Translations under genes and position numbers: made by a program
The notes under the pieces: model-generated
Told to the model about the DNA's origin: nothing
What the model saw: only the letters and a program-made list of their open reading frames with translations
Database searches by the model: none
Source of the DNA: Arthrobacter sp. DNA4
Lineage (GTDB): Bacteria; Actinomycetota; Actinomycetes; Actinomycetales; Micrococcaceae
Reading direction: 5' to 3'
Assembly (NCBI RefSeq): GCF_024362385.1
Contig: NZ_CP101466.1
Span: forward strand, 4,464,001-4,528,000
Length of the DNA stretch: 64,000 bases
Shown: piece by piece, positions 16,110 through 24,065 of the stretch
How positions within the stretch are numbered: the stretch's first letter is position 1
Layout: each line of letters begins with the position of its first letter

Positions 16110-16283
16110 CGGCTCCAGTCCCGGATGCCGCCCAACTCTGCCGCGTCCGTGATTAACACCAGATACCAGGCAGAGGCGGGGGACCCGAGCGTCCCGGGCG
16201 AGGCCACGTGCCCGCCCTTGGGGTGAAGCCGCAACCCGCGGCCGGATGCCCTCATCCGAACCCGACAGCTAACTCCGCAGGCG
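16110..16283 (+). ncRNA. c-di-AMP riboswitch (ydaO/yuaA type)
   Basis: The leader of the secreted GH16 gene shows the conserved blocks of the actinobacterial ydaO class: CTCTGCC pairing with GGCAGAG across a purine-rich internal loop, then GGGGGACCCGAG, then CTTGGGGTGAAGCCGC, and the closing CCGAACCCGACAGCTAACT followed by CGCAGGCG. These blocks occur in the right order and spacing. In this class c-di-AMP binding usually turns expression off; targets are typically cell-wall hydrolases and secreted proteins, which fits the gene that begins 18 bp downstream. The 5-prime boundary is approximate. Confidence 0.85.
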
Positions 16284-16301
16284 ATGAGAGGTAGCTTTTC
16301 C

Positions 16302-17405
16302 ATGCCCGCACCCCGCAAAGGCAGCGCCAACCCAGCGCACCGTTATCAAAATGAGATAGATCCTGCCGGGACATCCCCGGCCTCCCGGTCCGGTGCTCCA
16401 GCCCAGGCGCGCCGTCGCCGGCCTCTTGCCGCCGGTCTTGCCGCAGCACTCCTCGGCGTAGGTTCCCTGGGCCTGGGCCTGACCCACGGTGACGGAACCG
16501 CGGATGTGGCGCGGGTGGCAAGTGCAGAGGATGCCGGCAGCGCCGTACCCAGCCAAACTCCGGACGTTCCGGTTCACGCTCCAACGCCCGTCCCCGCAGT
16601 CGAAGCCGCTCCTGCTGCCGCTCCTTCCCCGGCAGAGGCACCGGCACCTGCCCCCGCGCCAGTGCCGGCACCCGCCGCGCCTGCCCCTCCCTCCGAATCC
16701 CCGATCGCAGTGGCGCCGGCAGCGGCACAGCTGGCCAGCAGCGGGACGCCTGCGCCCGCCGGGGTCCCCGGGAACTGGACCATGACCTTCGCCGACGAGT
16801 TCAACGGGGCCGGACTGGACGCCGCGAAGTGGTCCGGCTGCTGGTTCTCCCCCGGCTGCGGAACCATGAACAAGGTCTCCACCAGCCCGGCGAACGTCTC
16901 CGTGGCCAACGGGAACCTGGCCCTGGGCCTCAGCTCATCCACCTCCGGCGGACTGGTATCCACCAACCCGAGGGGCGGGGCGGGGACCGGTTTCCAGTTC
17001 ACCACCGGCTACGTCGAGGCCAGGATCAAGTTCCCGGGCAACGCCAACGGCCTCTACAACTGGCCTGCCTTCTGGACCACCGGACAGTCGTGGCCGGTCA
17101 CCGGCGAGAATGACATCGCCGAGGTGCTGCAGGCCAGGATGACCGTGAACTACCACTCCGGTTCCGGCTCCCACAACCAGGGCGGCGTGGGCGGCAACTG
17201 GGCCAACGAGTACCACACCTTTGGCCTGCACCGGATGCCAAACACCTCGGACGTGTACTTCGACGGCGTAAAGGTCAAGTCCTACCCCACCGACGACGGA
17301 AATGCCCCGCAGTACATCGTGCTGAATGTTGGCGCCTCCTCCACGAACCCGGCCTACGGCGCACCGTCCCAGATGATGGTGGACTACGTGCGCGCCTGGC
17401 AGTAG
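16302..17405 (+). CDS. Secreted glycoside hydrolase family 16 protein
   Basis: A 367-residue exported protein. A basic stretch and hydrophobic helix near residues 37-60 (RRRRPLAAGLAAALLGVGSL) act as signal, followed by a long Ala/Pro linker (about 85-140). The GH16 domain begins with MTFADEFNGAGLDAAKW near 160, and its catalytic motif is ENDIAE (about 269-274), matching the E-x-D-x-x-E pattern with both acids present. The family cleaves beta-1,3/1,4-glucans or galactans, so it may trim the polysaccharide made by the neighbouring cluster. The ATG at 16302 fits the AGAGGTAG site; an ATG 18 bp upstream does not. Expression is probably controlled by the c-di-AMP riboswitch. Confidence 0.88.
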   Translation: MPAPRKGSANPAHRYQNEIDPAGTSPASRSGAPAQARRRRPLAAGLAAALLGVGSLGLGLTHGDGTADVARVASAEDAGSAVPSQTPDVPVHAPTPVPAVEAAPAAAPSPAEAPAPAPAPVPAPAAPAPPSESPIAVAPAAAQLASSGTPAPAGVPGNWTMTFADEFNGAGLDAAKWSGCWFSPGCGTMNKVSTSPANVSVANGNLALGLSSSTSGGLVSTNPRGGAGTGFQFTTGYVEARIKFPGNANGLYNWPAFWTTGQSWPVTGENDIAEVLQARMTVNYHSGSGSHNQGGVGGNWANEYHTFGLHRMPNTSDVYFDGVKVKSYPTDDGNAPQYIVLNVGASSTNPAYGAPSQMMVDYVRAWQ

Positions 17406-17426
17406 CAGGCCACGCACCCAGGTAAG

Positions 17427-17463
17427 AAGGGCGACGGCGGAACCTCCCGCCGTCGCCCTTTTT
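17427..17463 (+). terminator. Rho-independent terminator of the GH16 gene
   Basis: A perfect 14-bp stem (AAGGGCGACGGCGG with its complement) and a short AACCTC loop is followed by five T residues, 22 bp after the stop codon. Confidence 0.92.
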
Positions 17464-17527
17464 CGGCTTCCCTCAAGGTTGCCTAAAGCAACCCTCCGGG
17501 GACTATGTGATCCAGTACACTCTTGCA

Positions 17528-18721
17528 ATGAAGCTCCTGTACGTGACGGAAAGCGTGCCCAACCGGGATCCGGAACTGGGGGATGGAAGCTCGATGATCC
17601 CGTACGAAGTGATCCTGCACCTCCCCCCTGACGTTGCCGTCACGCTGCTGACCTTCTCGGGTCCTGTTCCGGTTCCGGCAGAAATCAGGAACCGCTGCGA
17701 TACCGTGTACGAACTGGCCCCGCGGGAAGAACTTTCGGCCTTTGCCCGCTCCATGGGCGGCCTTACGGGACTGGGAAAACACCGGCGGTCCACCCCGTCT
17801 GCCCGCGCAGCCGCCGCCCGGTTGTCCGCAAGCCGGGACGCAACCCTGATCCATGGCCCCCACGCCCTTTTCCTGTCCCACTGCATCACCGGTCCCTTGG
17901 TGCTGCAGACAGTGGACCCCTGGTCCATCCGGGCCGGCATGGATACCGCGATCGCACGCACCTTCCGGCCCGCCTACCGGCTGCGCGAACAATTGGCCGC
18001 CCGCGCTGAGCGGCAGCTGCCGCCCCGGGCCAGGCTCCTGACCGTCGGAGCCCAGGACGCAGCGGCCTGGTCCGCCACGCTCGGCAGGGCGGTCACGAGC
18101 ATCCCCAACGGCACGGCGGTGGCCACCGGTCCCCGCCGGGAGCGGAAGGCCCCCGTGGTGTGCTTCGCGGGCAGCCTGAACTACGCGCCCAACGCGGACA
18201 GCGCGACGGTACTGGTCAACAGGATCGCGCCGCTGGTGTGGCGGGAGGTCCCGGACGCCCGCTTCGTCATCGCAGGGCGGCGCCCCACACCGGCGGTGCA
18301 GGCGCTGGCCGGACCCCGGGTGGACATCCTGGCCAACGTGCCTTCCATCCTGGACGTGTTCCAGGGGGCGGATGTGGCGGTTTTCCCGGACGAGCACGGC
18401 GTAGGAATCCGGAACTCCGTCCTGGAGGCCCTCGCCGCGGGTCTGCCCGTGGTGGCCACCCCGGTGGCCGCGAGGGAACTTCCCGCGCATCCGCTGCTGG
18501 CCGTTCGGGACAGCCAGGATGCACTTGTCCGCGAGGTGGTGGAACACCTCACCGCTCCCAAGCAACCGCCCGGGCCTTCCCACGGCGCTGCGGGAACGGC
18601 GGCCGCAGGCGCAGTCCGCACCTGGGACACCGTGGCAGGCGAATACCTGGCGGAAGTCCATGCGGCCATGGCTGGTTTATCCCCCGCGGGGGAGCTTACC
18701 CGGACGAACAGGCAACCATGA
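17528..18721 (+). CDS. Glycosyltransferase, GT4-type (group 1)
   Basis: A 397-residue cytosolic GT-B enzyme. The N-terminus MKLLYVTESVPNRDPELGDGSSM contains the Gly-rich acceptor-domain loop. The C-terminal donor domain starts near VVCFAGSLNYAPNADS and contains the nucleotide-sugar motif VAVFPDEHGVGIRNSVLEAL, the E-x7-E region. It probably adds one sugar to a lipid-linked repeat unit. ATG 17528 is preferred; a GTG at 17507 is possible and neither has a good ribosome binding site. Its stop overlaps the flippase start (ATGA), so the two are translationally coupled. Confidence 0.82.
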   Translation: MKLLYVTESVPNRDPELGDGSSMIPYEVILHLPPDVAVTLLTFSGPVPVPAEIRNRCDTVYELAPREELSAFARSMGGLTGLGKHRRSTPSARAAAARLSASRDATLIHGPHALFLSHCITGPLVLQTVDPWSIRAGMDTAIARTFRPAYRLREQLAARAERQLPPRARLLTVGAQDAAAWSATLGRAVTSIPNGTAVATGPRRERKAPVVCFAGSLNYAPNADSATVLVNRIAPLVWREVPDARFVIAGRRPTPAVQALAGPRVDILANVPSILDVFQGADVAVFPDEHGVGIRNSVLEALAAGLPVVATPVAARELPAHPLLAVRDSQDALVREVVEHLTAPKQPPGPSHGAAGTAAAGAVRTWDTVAGEYLAEVHAAMAGLSPAGELTRTNRQP

Positions 18722-20205
18722 CGTACGCGCCGGGGGAACTGGAGCGCAAGGGAGTCCGGGGAGCCCTGTGGCAGGGGCTCGCCTTCGCCTCGGGCAGGGT
18801 GATCGTGCTGGTGACCACGGTGGTCCTGGCACGGCTGCTCTCGCCTGAGGAATACGGCCTGGTCGCCCTGGCGCTGGTGCTGATGGCCTACGCCGAAACC
18901 ATCGCCGATGCCGGGGTGGGACAGGCCTTGGTTTACCTGCCCAAGACACCGGTCATCGCCAGATCGGCGCTGCTGCTTTCCGTTGCCCTGGGCGCAGTGC
19001 TGGCCTTGGCCGCCCTGCTTGCTGCTGACGCGGTGGAGGACCTTCTTGGGCTGGACGGCGTGGCCCCGCTGGTGCAGGTCCTTGGCGTTTCGGTGTTTGC
19101 CACGGCCTGCGGCGCCGTCCCGGAAGCCATCATGCGCCGGGACCTGAAGTTCAGGCAGCTCACGGCGGCTCCGGTACTGCGCGCCGCAACCATGGGAACG
19201 GTGACCCTTTACCTGGCGTTCACCGGCCACGGCGCCTGGTCACTCGCCGTCGGAACGGCTGCCGGGTCCGTGGCCTATGCCGCCACCTGCTGGTTCCTGG
19301 TCCGCCGCGAGGCGCCCTGGCAAATCTGGCGTGTGAGCAAAAGCGCCATCGGGGAAAACGTCCGCTTCGGCGCTCCCGTGGTAAGCAGCACCATGCTTGC
19401 CAGGGCGATCTTCGACGTCGATTACCTGGTCATCGGCATTGTGCTGGGCGCACACGCCCTGGGTCTCTATACCCTCGCGTTCCGGCTGCCGGAGGCCCTG
19501 ATCCTGAACGTGTTCTTTGTCCTGTCCACCGTCCTGTTCCCCCTGTACACGCAGGTCCGGGGCGACCGGCAGCGGCTGCGGGACGGCTACCTGAAGAGTG
19601 TCACCGTGCAGGCGCTGTACGGCATCACGGCAGGTGTGGGCCTGGCCGTGGTGGCACCCGTCCTGGTCCCGGTCCTTTTCGGGCAGCAATGGGAGGAATC
19701 GGTCACGCCCCTGGTATTCCTGGCCCTGTACGCGGCCGCCCGCTCCCTGGGCGCCGGGGCCAATGATGTCTACAAGGCGATGGGCCGCCCCGGTCTGTCC
19801 ATCTGGATCTCCGTGGTCCGCCTGGTGGTCCTCCTCCCGGCCCTGATCTTCGCCACCCAGTGGGGCATCGTAGGTGTCGCCTGCGCCCAGATGGTGGTGG
19901 CCGTGGTCTTCGCCTTCGGCATGCAGGCAGTAGCCGCCAAGGTCATGGGCACAAGGATGCGCCGGATGATGCGGGCCGCCGCTCCGGGCCTGGTGTGCGG
20001 CGCCGCGGTGGGCCTGGTGGGCCTGGTCAACCTGGCACGGCATGCCCTGGGACCGGTCCCCACGCTGGTTGTCATGGTGGTGGCCGGAGTGGGCGCGGTA
20101 TACGCAGTGCTGCGGTTCGGCTACCGGGACCTGCACGACGAGATCCTGGGTCTTTTCCGGCACAACCACGAAAACCCGGGAGCGGCGGACAGCCGGACCT
20201 CCTAG
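18718..20205 (+). CDS. Wzx-type polysaccharide flippase (MOP superfamily)
   Basis: A 495-residue protein with about 12-14 transmembrane helices. The opening KGVRGALWQGLAFASGRVIV and LARLLSPEEYGLVALALVLM are typical of Wzx-like lipid-linked oligosaccharide flippases (Polysacc_synt). It should move lipid-linked repeat units across the membrane. Its ATG overlaps the preceding glycosyltransferase stop by four bases, while a longer reading of the frame upstream to 18160 is only a shadow of that gene. It converges on the APH-type kinase gene, with 12 bp between stops and no terminator. Confidence 0.9.
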   Translation: MTYAPGELERKGVRGALWQGLAFASGRVIVLVTTVVLARLLSPEEYGLVALALVLMAYAETIADAGVGQALVYLPKTPVIARSALLLSVALGAVLALAALLAADAVEDLLGLDGVAPLVQVLGVSVFATACGAVPEAIMRRDLKFRQLTAAPVLRAATMGTVTLYLAFTGHGAWSLAVGTAAGSVAYAATCWFLVRREAPWQIWRVSKSAIGENVRFGAPVVSSTMLARAIFDVDYLVIGIVLGAHALGLYTLAFRLPEALILNVFFVLSTVLFPLYTQVRGDRQRLRDGYLKSVTVQALYGITAGVGLAVVAPVLVPVLFGQQWEESVTPLVFLALYAAARSLGAGANDVYKAMGRPGLSIWISVVRLVVLLPALIFATQWGIVGVACAQMVVAVVFAFGMQAVAAKVMGTRMRRMMRAAAPGLVCGAAVGLVGLVNLARHALGPVPTLVVMVVAGVGAVYAVLRFGYRDLHDEILGLFRHNHENPGAADSRTS

Positions 20206-20217
20206 CGGGTGGCCGCC

Positions 20218-21231
20218 CTACGCGGCTTCCACAACATGGCGCCACAACCAGAAGTCCCTGTCCGCCTGGAGGGCGGCCCGGACTTTCCCGTTTCCCTGCG
20301 TCGGATCAGCCTCCGCCTCCTGCGCCAGCCGGTCGGCAAGCGTGGCGGTGGAACGCGCCCACGTGGCGATGACCAGCAGCGGGAGGAGTGAGTGGTCCAC
20401 TCCCCGCATGCCAAGGTGGCTGGACAGCGGCTCCAGCGCCCAGCCGCCCTTCCCGAAGGCCTTGTCAAAGGCCGCCATCTGGGCCTCCCGGGCGAACGCC
20501 TGCTCGCTGGATTCGCTCAAGTACTGGAGGTAGAACACCAGGTCGTGCCCGGGGACTCCATCCGTGAGCGAGCGTTCCCAGTCCATGACCTGCAGGGCGC
20601 CGCCGGGTTTAACAAGCAGGTTGGGATGGCTCAGGTCGCCGTGTTCGATGACCGCGGGCAGTTGCGAGCTGCGCAGCGGGGCAAGGAGTTCGTGCGTGCG
20701 CCCAACGAGCTCATTCGTCCGGGCATCCGGGCTTACCAATCCTTCCAGGGCCGCCAATGGCGCGGCAACGGCGCGCTGGTACCAGTCCACGTTGCCGGCG
20801 GCGGGCTGCGTGCAGGGAAGTGCCCCCACGAATGCGGCTCCGGTGGCGACGGCGGCAGGCAGGTCCGCTGCCACCGTCCTGGGATCCAGCGGCAGGCCGG
20901 TCAACGCAGTTTCGACCAGGACCGTGTACGGCCCCACGTCCCGGATTCCCACCAGTCGTGGAACACCGGCGCCTGAGTCGCGGACGGCGGCGGAGAGCTG
21001 GGCCAGCATGGCCGCCTCACGGCGGACGCCGCTGTTGTCCCCGGGCTGCCGCGGCACCTTCACCACCAGGGCCGGTTCGCTGTGCCGGAACGGGAAGACC
21101 AGGGCCACCACGTGCCGGGAGGTTGCAAACCGCGGGGTCAGCAGCAGAGTCTCCCATCGCTTGCCCAGGCCGTACTGGTCGAGGGCGAACTCGTCGAAGT
21201 GGTCCCGCAGGAACTGGTCTATGAAGCTCAT
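20218..21231 (-). CDS. APH-type phosphotransferase (aminoglycoside phosphotransferase fold)
   Basis: A 337-residue kinase-like protein. The catalytic loop is VIEHGDLSHPNLLV (HGD-x4-N) and the metal-binding site follows as QVMDWERS. The N-lobe contains the ATP-lysine strand ALVVKVPR. Proteins of this fold phosphorylate small molecules, sugars or choline; true aminoglycoside resistance is unlikely here. The start is ATG 21231, which overlaps the stop of the upstream fusion gene by four bases (ATGA). That coupling means the kinase probably works with the fusion protein in one pathway, likely modification of a polysaccharide or its precursor. Confidence 0.82.
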   Translation of the reverse strand: MSFIDQFLRDHFDEFALDQYGLGKRWETLLLTPRFATSRHVVALVFPFRHSEPALVVKVPRQPGDNSGVRREAAMLAQLSAAVRDSGAGVPRLVGIRDVGPYTVLVETALTGLPLDPRTVAADLPAAVATGAAFVGALPCTQPAAGNVDWYQRAVAAPLAALEGLVSPDARTNELVGRTHELLAPLRSSQLPAVIEHGDLSHPNLLVKPGGALQVMDWERSLTDGVPGHDLVFYLQYLSESSEQAFAREAQMAAFDKAFGKGGWALEPLSSHLGMRGVDHSLLPLLVIATWARSTATLADRLAQEAEADPTQGNGKVRAALQADRDFWLWRHVVEAA

Positions 21232-23204
21232 CGCTCCGCAATCCTCTCCGGAAGCCGGCCCGTGACGGTGCCCTCGGGGACCAGGAGGTCGAAGACATGC
21301 AGTGCCAGGGCCATGTGCACCGCAGCCGCTTTGAGGGCCCCGAAGCGCACATCCTTGCGCAGGGCCAGGGTGTCCCGGATGGACACGCCGGACCGGACCG
21401 GAACCAGCCTGGCTGTCCGCTCCCGGTTGGGGGCGTTCCAGTACAAGGCAACGTCCTGGTACCCCCGGCGCTCCAGCGTCCGCTTCCACCCTCTCAGCGT
21501 CCGGGGTCCGGAACGCTGGAGCAGGGAGCGGCTGGCCTCCACGCAAATCCAGCCTCCCGGTTCCAGTGCCAAGCCGGCGCTTTCGATCTGGCCGGGGCCC
21601 GGCGAGGCCAGCAGCACCACGTCACATGTCCTTCCGCCCGGCCCGGTGTCCGGCTCGTCCAGCCGCACAGCCTGCGGGTCCAGCAGGCGCAGTGCCGATT
21701 CTGTTTCCGCACTCACCCTTCCGGCGAAGCCCAGGGTGCGCGGCTGCAGGACCGGAAGCAGGAACCGCCAGTCCAGGAGCCGCCAAAGGTGCAGGGACAG
21801 GGCCTCGCCGGCGACGGTTTCCGCCGCGGCGGGGCTCGGGGAAGCGGGGCCGACGGCGGTGGTGCGGTGCAGGGCGCGCCTTGCGGTGGTTGCCCTCCCG
21901 GCAGCCGGGGAGCACATGTCCCAGATGATGCCGGTAGCCACGCGCTGCACGGCCTCCACCGGCTGGGCCGCATCAACCACCCGGCTGCCGGGAAGCCGGC
22001 CTGCCAGCCGGAGGTAGTCGTTCCGCCACGATTCCAGGAGCTCCGGGCTGTGTTCACCTTTCCGCTCGAACATCACCGCGCCGGGAACATCAAGCACCAG
22101 GAGCACGTCCGGGGCAGGGATGACGGCCAGGGCCAGGGCGTTGCTGATCCGTGCCAGGGGACCGCCGCCGGGGCCGGCAAGCAGCGCGTCGTACGCCACG
22201 CGGTCCATCAGCACCACCTTGCCCATGCGGCGGTAAAACCTGGCCAGGACTCCGCCACGGACCAGCCGGTACACCTTCTTGGCCGTCCTTCCGCCCGGAA
22301 TCCGGTTGAGCACCGCATCAAAAGGCCCCGCGCCCCACAGGCCCATGTACACGTATTTGGTGGGCAGCGGCACGTCGGCGTGAAGCCCGTTCAACAGGGT
22401 GGTCTTGCCCGCTCCGTCCGGAGCCATGACGCCCAGCAAGGGAGTATGCCCCCGGAGCCGGGCGCCCGAGCGCCTCAGTGTCCGCCTGACCGCTTCCATG
22501 AACGCAGGGCTCGCCCCGCCACTCCAGGACGCCCTCATTTGGGAGGCCATGGCGGGAGCATCCCCGAACCGGCCGGCGAGGACCAGGTTCAACATGTCCG
22601 TTGCCAGCCCCGCACCCACCCTGCGCCGGACCGACTCCGCAATCCTGCCGCCGTCGGCCGCCACCCTGGCAGCCGCCCGCGCAGCATCCTGCCGCGCCGG
22701 CGTAATTCCACCCTTGTCCATGAACAGATGCAGCAGCAGCAGCCAGGCCTGGTCCGCGGGGTCGGGCATCCAGTAGGAGCCGTGCCGGATCCTTCGCCGC
22801 AGGCAGCGGGCCGCCCACGGGGTGCGCCACTGCTGGCAGGAGCCGAACTCCAGGTCGGAGACGACGTCAAGCTTGATCCAGGCTCCGTCGCCGGGTGAGT
22901 AGCTGAAGTAGAACCTGTGGCTGCCGTGGCCCCAGGCAAGGACCCTGCAGAACCCTGCTGCCGCCATCACGTCGTCAAGCCGGGAAAGGAGGTGCTTGTC
23001 CACGAGGATGTCCACGTCCCCCGCGGGCAGGGCCAGATCGTCCTCGCCGCGGAGCAGGAGCCATGGCAACCCGGTCCCGTCGAGGGTGTCGAAGACCGCT
23101 GCCACCCGGGGGTGGATCTGTTGCCTCGCGGCGACTTCGGGCTCCGTCAGGGCACCGGGGTGACCCAGCTCTTCGGGAACCGGAAGGTCACTGGTGATAT
23201 CCAT
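21228..23204 (-). CDS. Fusion protein: nucleotidyltransferase-like, P-loop kinase and methyltransferase-like regions
   Basis: A 658-residue protein with three regions. Residues about 30-200 look like a nucleotidyltransferase-fold domain (LPWLLLRGEDDLALPAGDVDILVD; Asp63 and Asp65 as metal ligands). Residues 255-430 are a thymidylate-kinase-like P-loop domain with Walker A APDGAGKTT (261-269) and the DR motif MDRVAYD (333-339). Residues about 465-600 resemble the second half of a Rossmann methyltransferase (LEPGGWICVEASRSLL), without a clear SAM-binding Gly loop. I do not know this exact fusion. The start is ATG 23204 behind GGGGGA. It is coupled to the APH-type kinase downstream, in a polysaccharide cluster. 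Confidence 0.75.
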   Translation of the reverse strand: MDITSDLPVPEELGHPGALTEPEVAARQQIHPRVAAVFDTLDGTGLPWLLLRGEDDLALPAGDVDILVDKHLLSRLDDVMAAAGFCRVLAWGHGSHRFYFSYSPGDGAWIKLDVVSDLEFGSCQQWRTPWAARCLRRRIRHGSYWMPDPADQAWLLLLHLFMDKGGITPARQDAARAAARVAADGGRIAESVRRRVGAGLATDMLNLVLAGRFGDAPAMASQMRASWSGGASPAFMEAVRRTLRRSGARLRGHTPLLGVMAPDGAGKTTLLNGLHADVPLPTKYVYMGLWGAGPFDAVLNRIPGGRTAKKVYRLVRGGVLARFYRRMGKVVLMDRVAYDALLAGPGGGPLARISNALALAVIPAPDVLLVLDVPGAVMFERKGEHSPELLESWRNDYLRLAGRLPGSRVVDAAQPVEAVQRVATGIIWDMCSPAAGRATTARRALHRTTAVGPASPSPAAAETVAGEALSLHLWRLLDWRFLLPVLQPRTLGFAGRVSAETESALRLLDPQAVRLDEPDTGPGGRTCDVVLLASPGPGQIESAGLALEPGGWICVEASRSLLQRSGPRTLRGWKRTLERRGYQDVALYWNAPNRERTARLVPVRSGVSIRDTLALRKDVRFGALKAAAVHMALALHVFDLLVPEGTVTGRLPERIAER

Positions 23205-23254
23205 GGTGCAATCCCCCAAATCGTCCTAAACCGCGGTCGCGGCACTTGGTTCGT

Positions 23255-24058
23255 TCACGGTGTGTAGGCATACTGGGCCACCCAATCAACCTGCAGGTGC
23301 CCCGCTGTGCCGGCGGCCGGAAAGGTTGCTTTGGCGTCATCGGCGGTCTCCGCCTGGAGCGTCCAGCGCATGGGCGTGTTCGGCACACCCTTGGGTTTGG
23401 TTGTCTGGTCCACCAGCTCGCCGTCCAGGAACCACTGGACCAGGCCGGGGCTCCATTCGATGGTGGCAACATGCCATTGGCCTGCGCGGGAGTCCGAGTA
23501 CTTCTTGTCGGCGGGATCGAAGTCCATCCCGTCGGTCGTGCGGGTCCCTTTGATGGCGGAGTTCCCGTAGAGGGATCCGTCCAGGGCTCCTTCCGGCCAA
23601 TCGATCTCTCCCTCGTTCCAGTCGTCGCTGGCCGGTCAGAGGAGGAACGCGATCTTGTAGCCCGGGACGGAGTCGTACCGGAACCTCACCGAGTACCTTC
23701 CGTACGTCTGGCCCGTATAGCCGAAGGGAATGACGCTGGCCACCCGCGGCCTGCTGTTCGAGTAGTGCAGGTAGAAGTCGAGGTAGCCGTCATGGACCGA
23801 AAGGACATCGTCCGGCGTGTACGTGCCAAAGCCCGATGAGTCGGAAAAGCCGGAATATCCACGCATGTCCTGCCCGTACACCTGGCCCACGGCCCCCAGC
23901 GGGGCCGGGACATCGAAGTCCTGGACCATGGTCTGCCGCCAGGACGGCAGATCCCCTTTCGGGGCCCCGGTAACCTTCGAGGAATCCGCGTGGAGGGCCA
24001 GCAGCGCAGCCCCGACGATGGACAACGACGTTACCGTGACGAGCGACAACTGGTACAC
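23255..24058 (-). pseudogene. Secreted GH16 (beta-glucanase/lichenase-like) gene broken by an in-frame TGA
   Basis: The frame encodes a membrane-exported GH16-like protein of about 268 codons. A hydrophobic signal helix (LSLVTVTSLSIVGAALLALHA) is followed by VQDFDVPAPLG and YGRYSVRFRYDSVPGYKIAFLL. A TGA at 23638-23636 then interrupts the frame, which continues with PASDDWNEGEIDWPEGALDG. The family reads FLLWP at this point, so a TGG Trp codon changed to TGA explains the break. The GEIDWPEG motif supplies the catalytic E-I-D-x-x-E. The C-terminal part through YAYTP is intact. A GTG at 24058 behind GGAAGG is the probable start. Confidence 0.8.
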
Positions 24059-24065
24059 CCGGCCG

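Noticed and set aside
18160..18717. Upstream extension of the flippase reading frame
   Set aside because: It is a Gly/Arg-rich shadow of the overlapping glycosyltransferase; the true start is the ATGA overlap at 18718.
21232..21546. Upstream extension of the APH-type kinase frame
   Set aside because: No ribosome binding site and no similarity; it is the out-of-frame end of the fusion gene. The coupled ATG at 21231 is preferred.
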